From positions 3,364,501 to 3,428,500 of the forward strand of contig NC_081820.1 of NCBI RefSeq assembly GCF_030704535.1: a stretch of 64,000 nt of DNA, given 5' to 3'. The stretch's first letter is position 1. Each line of letters starts with the position of its first letter. The stretch comes from Vitis vinifera. Its lineage: Eukaryota; Streptophyta; Magnoliopsida; Vitales; Vitaceae. A program made the position numbers and the translations under genes. Shown here one piece after another: positions 57,797 through 64,000 of the stretch. The notes beneath the pieces were generated by a model that worked only from the letters and a program-made list of their open reading frames with translations, searched no databases and had not been told where the DNA came from.

Positions 57797-58500
57797 GTAC
57801 ACCTTTGGCAAATCATTTTAAGATGTCTACTAATCAATGTCCAAAGACAGATGATGAAGTGAAAGATATGTCAAAGGTTCCATATGCAAGTGCAGTGGGA
57901 TGCTTGATGTATGCTATGGTTTGTACAAGACCAGATTTGGCACATGCTATTAGTGTGGTGAGCAAGTTTCTATCAAATCCGGGAAGAATGCATTAGGATG
58001 CAGTCAAGTGGATTTTTAGATACTTAAGGGGTACTACAGACTATGGCATCATGTTCAACAAACAACAGAGTGATCCTTAAGTTAGATGATATGTTGATGC
58101 AGACTATGCAGGTGACTTTGATGGCAGGAGGTCTACCACAAGTTATGTATTCACCCTTGGTGGGGGACCTATTTGTTGGAAGTCTATGATACAGTCTTTA
58201 GTTGTACTATCTACTACCGAGTCATAATATATGGCAATAGCTGAGGCTGCAAAGGAATCATTATGGCTTACAGGTTTGGTTAAGGAGTTGGGTATTCAGC
58301 AAGGTGGAGTTCAATTATATTGTGACAGTCAGAGTGCCATTTATTTGGCAAAGAACCAGGTGCATCATGCAAAGACCAAACACATAGATGTGAGATTTCA
58401 TAAGATCAGAGAGTTGGTCTCTTCTGGTAAACTGTTACTTGAGAAGGTTCACACCTCTAAGAATGCAGCAGACATGTTGATAAAGCCTGTTACCACATAA
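57757..58500 (+). pseudogene. copia-5 RNase H region
   Basis: Continues in the next frame: MLERFNMDDAKPVSTPLA, SAVGCLMYAMVCTRPDLAHA. After stops at 57994, 58078, 58090 and 58225 come the RNase H motifs [23 protein letters not shown] and HHAKTKHIDVRFHKIRE. It ends in TAA at 58498. RNase H removes RNA from the cDNA hybrid; the catalytic Asp and Glu-region text is present but frames are broken. Confidence 0.87.
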
Positions 58501-58641
58501 AAGTTCAAGCATTGCTTGAACTTGATTAATGTCTCTAGTTGTTAGATGGGAGATACCCCAACCTATTGTCCCAGGTGGAGTTATAAGCTATGTTTCTTGT
58601 CTCCTAAGCGGGGAGTGAATATTCGCCAAGGTGGAGATTAT

Positions 58642-58895
58642 TGTAGTATGTGGCTCATATTTGTTGTGGGGCGAACGATAGGTTGGAGGGTGGTTTAGGG
58701 GTATTTTTGGAATTTTCATTCCTAAGGGTTAATATAAATACCCCTTTATGTAACCCTAATTTTAACATAGTGAAAATCCCCTTTTTCCCTGTTCCCGTGG
58801 ATGTAGGCAATTTGTCGAACCATGTTAAATCTTCGTGTTCTTCTTTCTTGTTTTTCTTGATTTTTCGCAATTAATTGTTGCACGGTAATTCAACA
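58642..58895 (+). repeat. 3' LTR of copia-5
   Basis: TGTAGTATGTGG...AATTCAACA, 254 bases, preceded by the purine tract GGTGGAGATTAT. ATATAAATACCCC near 58731 is a TATA-like box. 58896-59470 is AT-rich and ends in the GLP 3' flank. Confidence 0.82.
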
Positions 58896-59481
58896 AAAAT
58901 AATCATATCAAAAAAGGGATAAGGAATGTCCTTTTTTTTTTTTTTTTTTTCCGTGAAAACAAAGGTCAATACTCTTATATTATGAAAAGTTTCAGAGGTT
59001 TTCGTATTTGAAGTTCTATTCATGACTTGAGACAGAATACTTGCTAATGAAACAATCAAGTTCGAATTTATGACATCTCTTAAGGTAATATTTTGTTTTT
59101 CTAATAATGGTATTAGAGAGTTATTTCAATTGTTTTCTACCACGAATATTCTGATTATTTAAAGTGCAAATTTATCAATCCTGTATTTTTATTAATTATG
59201 TTTTTGAAAAAAAAAAATTATAGTTCAAGGAATTGATATATATTTTCTTTGAAATTACGGTTCCAAAGAAACAAAGAATTTATCAAGTTTTTTTTTTTTT
59301 AATTGTGTTTCTGAAAAAAAAATATAAAAATTTCTGTTCATGAAATTGATGAAAATTACAAATAATTATTTCAAAGGGATATGCAAAACTTGATGGTTGC
59401 ATATTTAAACAATCTATTATGGTATTATAATGAGTAGCTGGATCCGCATGGTGCGTCCTCCTAGTAGGTGTGGTTGTCAGT

Positions 59482-60238
59482 CTAGAACTGAGATTGAAGA
59501 TACTCAACCACATTCTTGTCCACTTGGAAGGCCTTTGTGAGAACATCAGCTGATATTGCTGGGTTTGATCCAAACACTGCCTTTGCAATGGTGATCACGC
59601 CTGGGTTCTGGCTACTCAATGAAGCAATGGCCACTGCGTTTGTTGTTCCCACATTGAGCTGGAAGTGAATGAGACCTTGTGGGAAGACAAACACGTCTCC
59701 TTTGTAAAGGACCTTGGAGATGAGGCGGTTCTCAGGATTAGAGGTGACAAAGCCCACATAAAGTGTCCCCTCCAAGACAGTGAGGATCTCTGTAGCTCGA
59801 GGGTGGATGTGGGGAGGGTTAAGGCCGTATGGCGCATAGTCAACCCGAGCCAGGGAAACGCCAAGGGTATTTAGTCCAGGTATCTGTGCCACGTTTGCTG
59901 GTGTGACCATCGACCCAAGTTTGTTTGATGTATTCCCTGGAAGACGAAGCCCTGAAAAGAAGAAATCATTTGGCGTTGCAAGCTTTGGATCCCTGCAGAA
60001 TTTTCCATTCACAAATACTGCAAAGCAGCAAATATATTAGCACTAATGTAGCCTTGGAAAGATCAATATACATAGATGAGAATACTAGAGAGAGCATGAG
60101 TATTTTACCAGTGTCGTTTGTATCATTAACAGCTACACAGAAGTCCTGAAGAGGACTGGGATCAGAGGCAGAGGCAACAGAAAATGCCATAGCCAAGAGT
60201 ACAACGTATGTAAGGGTGTTAGCTCCCATCTTCTTCAT
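59482..60238 (-). CDS. Germin-like protein, subfamily-1 type, C-terminus shortened by 7 residues
   Basis: Near twin of the 29959 gene. Exon 1 is 60109-60238, intron 60018-60108 (91 bases), exon 2 59482-60017, 221 residues. Signal peptide [21 protein letters not shown]34/C51 disulfide; ligands His113 and His115 (HIHP), Glu120, His161; KGD at 149-151. At residue 222 the TGG of the twin is TAG, removing WTDNHTY, including the last N-glycosylation sequon; the cupin barrel is complete, so the protein may still fold. The lost codons are still readable downstream to a second TAG at 59461-59463. Sequence differences from the twin are few, indicating recent duplication or conversion. TATA box and upstream blocks are intact, so expression is plausible. 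Confidence 0.88.
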
Positions 60239-60313
60239 GTTATACAAAGAATTCTCTTCGAGTAATCTCTGATGGATTTCTTTGATTTGCAATTTTGTGG
60301 ATTACCCGATTGT

Positions 60314-60323
60314 CTATTTATAG
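60314..60323 (-). promoter_or_regulatory. TATA box of GLP gene 2
   Basis: CTATAAATAG on the minus strand, 76 bases upstream of the ATG, same as gene 1. Confidence 0.75.
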
Positions 60324-60339
60324 ATGAAGAGTCTCTGAC

Positions 60340-61325
60340 ATGTTCCAACTCTGAAGCAGTCTCATAAAATTAATTAAGCAAAAGTCAAAATTCACAAAGA
60401 ATATGTTATCTCTAGCCGGCTAACAGATCTGTGACAGATAAGATGTGTGTCTTTCGTTCTTTTATTCTGCTATAATATAATAGTTTTGACCACGTCCCAT
60501 GCAATCTACCAGACTGCTTCGGGTGAAGAATGTGTTAATATTTTGCCAGAACTTAGATATATAATTAGAAGAGATCCAAGGAAGGATATAAGACTAGTTC
60601 TACTTATTTAAGAAACTTTGACAGTGCTTTTCAAAATCATTTCTAATACAAAAGTTCTTTTAGAAAATATTTAAAAAAAATTTGAAAAATGACTAATGGT
60701 GCTTTCTACGGAAGCAGTCGATATACATTTCTCCAAAATAAATATAATAAATAAATAAATAAAAAATAAACCATTTCAATTAAAAGCACTTCAATAAAAT
60801 GCATGCCAACTTCATGTTTTAAATTACGTATACAGTTGGACCAGAATGGGCAATATCATAAGTAGTTGTTCATTTAACACATTACCACTGCTTTGATTTG
60901 TTCACTGCGGCGGCTATGGCACAAGTTAAGCTAATTTATCTCAATGATGGGATGCCGGACAGAGACCAAGCACCAAGGACCCACGATGTATACGCCCAGA
61001 CTTAAATAGTCCCAAGAGGAGCTAAAGAAATACCTCAGCTGATCTTGTCAAAGAAATCTTCCTCATCCAGCTCTCTTATTAGAATTTATACAAAATATGA
61101 ATTAATTCATATATAAGTTCACTGGTTAATTTATAGGTAAATAGCAAATACCCATCCATATCCGTCTCTTGAGATTTCGCATTTTCTCCTCTGCCAACTT
61201 TAACTGGTATTATTAAACACAGATTTTACAAATTGAAAGAATCTTGTGATCATCAACCAGCATAACATCATGCAGTGTGTAATAATTAATTATGTAGTAA
61301 GACTGAATTAATTAAGTTGTTACTC
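60340..61325 (-). promoter_or_regulatory. Conserved GLP upstream region 2 (longest copy)
   Basis: Contains all blocks named for the 30.8-31.5 kb copy, plus about 300 bases (60597-60890, including AATCATTTCTAATACAAAAG) that are absent there but present in the 54.7 kb fossil. This copy may be nearest to the ancestral promoter. Confidence 0.6.
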
Positions 61326-61655
61326 CCTGTATACATACATATAATATTTAAAGCTTGTCGAAATCAACAAGCTAAGACAATCTTTGAGGACTCGGTAATT
61401 TACATAATTTGTTTTGCATATCGATTAGAACAATTAGTCTTATTGGAAAGTTAAACTTAATTTAAAAACTTTCTAAATAATTTTGATTGATTATTTTAGT
61501 TTCTATTTTTGAGTTGTTAAATCCTAAAAGGTTTCATACGTTATTATTAGGAGTTTCAATTTTAAGGTTAAGTATAAATAATTAAGGTTAAGTATATTTC
61601 ATTTATAAATAATTTAATTAAGGTTGAGTATTCAATTTCATTTACAAACGCCGCT

Positions 61656-62408
61656 ATGGCATTTTCTGTTGCCTCTGCCTCCTATCCCAGTCCTCGTCAG
61701 GACTTCTGTGTAGCTGTTAACGATACAAACGCCGCTGGTATAATAATCATGTCCTCTCTCTACCCTTCTTGTCCATTTGACATTCATTCTATAAGCTATA
61801 CATTGATCTTTCCAAGGATGCATTAGTCCTAATATATTTGTTGCTTTCCAGTGTTTGTGAATGGGAAATTCTGCAAAGATCCAAAGCTTGCGACTCCAAA
61901 TGATTTCTCCTTTTCAGGGCTTGGTGTTCCAGGAAATACATCAAACAAACTTGGGTCCATGGTCACACCAGCAAACGTGGCACAGATACCTGGACTCAAC
62001 ACCCTTGGCGTTTCCCTGGCTCAGGTTGATTATGCGCCATATGGTCTTAACCCTCCCCACATCCACCCTTGACCCACAGAGATCCTCATTGTCTTGGAAG
62101 GGACACTTTATGTGGGCTTTTTCACCTCTAATCCTGAGAACCGCCTCATCTCCAGGGTCCTTTACAAGGGAGACGTTTTCGTCTTCCCACAAGTTCTCAT
62201 TCACTTCCAGCTCAATGTGGGAACAACAAACGCAGTGGCCATTGCTTCATTGAGTAGCCAGAACCCAGGCGTGATCACTATTGCAAATGCAGTGTTTGGA
62301 TCAAAGCCAGCAATATCAGCTGATGTTCTGACAAAGGCCTTCCAACTGGACAAGAATGTGGTTGCCTATCTTCAATCTCGATTCTGGACTAACAACCACA
62401 CCTACTAG
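61656..62408 (+). pseudogene. Germin-like protein pseudogene, divergent orientation
   Basis: Exon 1 (61656-61737) begins at the internal Met17 of the signal peptide (MAFSVASAS), so the first 16 codons and the promoter are missing. The intron is 61738-61851, exon 2 61852-62408. The frame matches the twins until codon 117, where CGA is TGA (62070-62072), cutting between the two-His and the Glu ligands. The rest is open to the normal end (FWTNNHTY). Changes include RQDF for LQDF and QVLIHF for QGLIHF. A product would lack half the metal site and the signal start. AATAAAGG at about 62502 may be a poly(A) signal. Confidence 0.92.
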
Positions 62409-63114
62409 AATGGTTCATATCTTGCACATCTACCTATTCATATGATTAGATACCACTTCAATGTACTGATTGCTTAGATGTCACTTTGTATATCCTCTTA
62501 GAATAAAGGTGTTTGTCATGCACATGCAGCGTCTCAATTCCCTGAAGTATGATTGCTTCACAGTTGTCACAGCCGAACAGGCAAACTTGTGCCCATTGAT
62601 CGTATGTTATAACAAAAGGCCTTTTTTGTTTTTTTGTTTTTAAGTCTCAGTCAACTTAATGTATATCATTGGCTCATTACTCAACCATGTAAGCTTTTGG
62701 AGCAATTGGTAATTTAATTTGGTACTTCAAACTAAGTTCATAGATATTTTGACGTCTAATTTGTTGAACGAAACTGAACCAGTTAGTGTTATGTGGTTTT
62801 TATCATAATTTTTGTTTTATAAGTTTAAAGCCGAATGAAACATGAATATTGTTCGATCTACTGTCCCATTCCAAAAATCGAAAATAAATCAAACTGAACA
62901 GATAATTATATATATATTTACATATAAATACATGTCTTATATTCATTTGCTCTATGTTGTGAATTTTTTTGATTTGCAATATTAAGTGGCTTGATTTTTC
63001 ATGCTTTTGAAATCACTAGGCTGATGTGTATGATTATCATACGAATTTAATTATGTACCATTGTAAATTCAAAACCTAGTTGCTTCTTATTTGGTTATTG
63101 TAGGATGAACTAAA
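62409..63114. other. 3' flank of GLP pseudogene, intergenic
   Basis: No gene recognised; AT-rich, with TATATATATTTA near 62908. Confidence 0.5.
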
Positions 63115-63650
63115 TGTTAGGGCTAGGTTTATCCAACCCATGAAAAGTTTCTTAGCCAATGTATTGGGCTATTCTTTTTGGGTATTCTCTAAGCCCAAAT
63201 ATAAGTAGCATCAAAGGTTCCATTTGGGATGCAGAAAAAGTGGCAGAGAAAAAGGAAAGAGAAAAATAAGGTTGTTTTTTGGGCATTGTTCCAAGGCTCA
63301 AGGATGAAGGTACATGTTCTTTTATTAACCTTTTGAGAAAGCCCATGTGGTATGATTGTTTATTCTCTTCTTATTCATTGTTTTTCTAAGGTGATGAATT
63401 CCTATCTCAAGCATTAATATTTGTTTCCACTAGTTATCAGGGTAAGGAATCTAGAAAGGATTTATTTGTATTCCCATTTTTATTAATATGGAAGGTACCT
63501 CCATATATTATGAGGGTTTTTCCACATTATATTCACTGTCATTTTACTTGGATGTTTGTCATTTGTTGATAGGTTGTTCTTATTATAGAGGAATCATCGA
63601 ATTCATGCATGTGAATACTCTTTATATATAATTCCTATTAACTCCTAACA
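63115..63650 (+). repeat. 5' LTR of copia-6
   Basis: TGTTAGGGCTAGG...ACTCCTAACA: the ends TGTTAG/CTAACA form a perfect inverted pair. 536 bases. It is followed two bases later by a Met-type primer site, TGGTATTAGGACC (63653-63665). Confidence 0.78.
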
Positions 63651-64000
63651 AGTGGTATTAGGACCTGGTTATGGGAATACATATTCTTTAAAGGGATGGA
63701 AATAGATAGGAACTCAACCTTATGGTAAAATTTAACAATTTGATTGAATTAAGCTATGTGGAAATCCATGATAGAAGATTTTCTCACCATCAAAGGTTTA
63801 TCAGATACTCTTGAGGGTGAAAAAACCCTAACCAAGGATGTTCTGACTTAGAATAGAAGAAAATGAACAAAAAAGGCAATAGTCTATATTAGGCAATGTA
63901 TTGATATGTCCTCATTCCATCATGTGGAAAATGAAATAGATGTTTATGAACTTTGGAAGAAATTGGAGTCAATGTTTGAACAAAAAACTGTTGGGAATGA
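63651..64000 (+). mobile_element. copia-6 gag start, cut by window end
   Basis: After the primer site the text reads WKSMIEDFLTIKGLSDTLEG, then a TAG near 63850, then IRQCIDMSSFHHVENEIDVYELWKKLESMFEQKT, a copia UBN2-type gag. The element continues beyond the window. The frame has two stops here. Confidence 0.75.

Larger units (their letters stand above)
55366..58895 (+). mobile_element. 5'-truncated Ty1/copia element with 3' LTR (copia-5)
   Basis: Protease, integrase, RT and RNase H in copia order, then a purine tract (GGTGGAGAT) and a 254-base LTR (58642-58895). The 5' LTR and most of gag are missing at the junction near 55366. It is the best preserved copia here: long open stretches separated by a few stops and two or three frameshifts. 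Many stops are TAG where family members have CAG or TGG. Confidence 0.9.

Overview
This window is nuclear DNA from a flowering plant, very probably a eudicot and plausibly grapevine (Vitis). The reasons are AT-rich intergenic DNA, spliced germin-like and lipid-transfer-protein genes with short GT-AG introns, many Ty1/copia and Ty3/gypsy remnants, MITEs, a CACTA element, a plastid DNA fragment and an endogenous pararetrovirus-like scrap. The species is an inference; the plant origin is secure.

Only four loci look like candidate functional genes. Two are eight-cysteine lipid-transfer/DIR1-like genes (13980-14435 +, 49330-49768 -). Two are germin-like protein (GLP, subfamily-1 type) genes (29959-30742 -, 59482-60238 -). 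Around them lie their broken relatives: a deleted LTP copy at 11227-11382, a GLP pseudogene at 61656-62408, and two GLP upstream-region fossils at 23374-23905/27517-27617 and 54724-55361. The window is therefore two small secreted-protein families in birth-and-death evolution, scattered and cut by transposons.

Layout. 1-1.1 kb: AT repeat and a plastid rps4 fragment. 1.5-9.5 kb: a decayed copia element with a gypsy LTR+PBS remnant nested in its reverse transcriptase and a MITE nested in its 3' LTR. 9.5-15.4 kb: tandem duplicate of a PPR-fragment + LTP block. 15.6-19 kb: repeats and a pararetrovirus RT scrap. 19.4-20.9 kb: minus-strand copia remnant. 21.0-23.4 kb: gypsy element with gag and chromodomain but no pol. 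23.4-27.6 kb: GLP upstream fossil split by a CACTA element that carries Ulp1-protease-like exons. 30-31.9 kb: intact GLP gene. 32.1-35.6 kb: LTR-like sequence and a degenerate array of about 115-150 bp units. 35.6-37.3 kb: GC-rich island with a ribosomal P0 fragment and a 34-nt poly-C run. 38.5-43.5 kb: copia remnant containing a solo LTR of the same gypsy family seen at 5.4 kb. 43.5-47.4 kb: LTR-like DNA and gypsy pol remnant split by a Harbinger-like MITE. 47.4-49.0 kb: three more MITE-like elements. 49.3-49.8 kb: second LTP gene. 53.2-58.9 kb: two copia remnants flanking a GLP fossil. 59.5-62.4 kb: GLP gene and divergent GLP pseudogene. 63.1-64.0 kb: start of another copia element, cut by the window end.

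Nothing here works as an operon. The clearest new value is structural: empty sites, target-site duplications and deletion junctions inside the window allow the order of events to be read directly. All alignments were made by eye.
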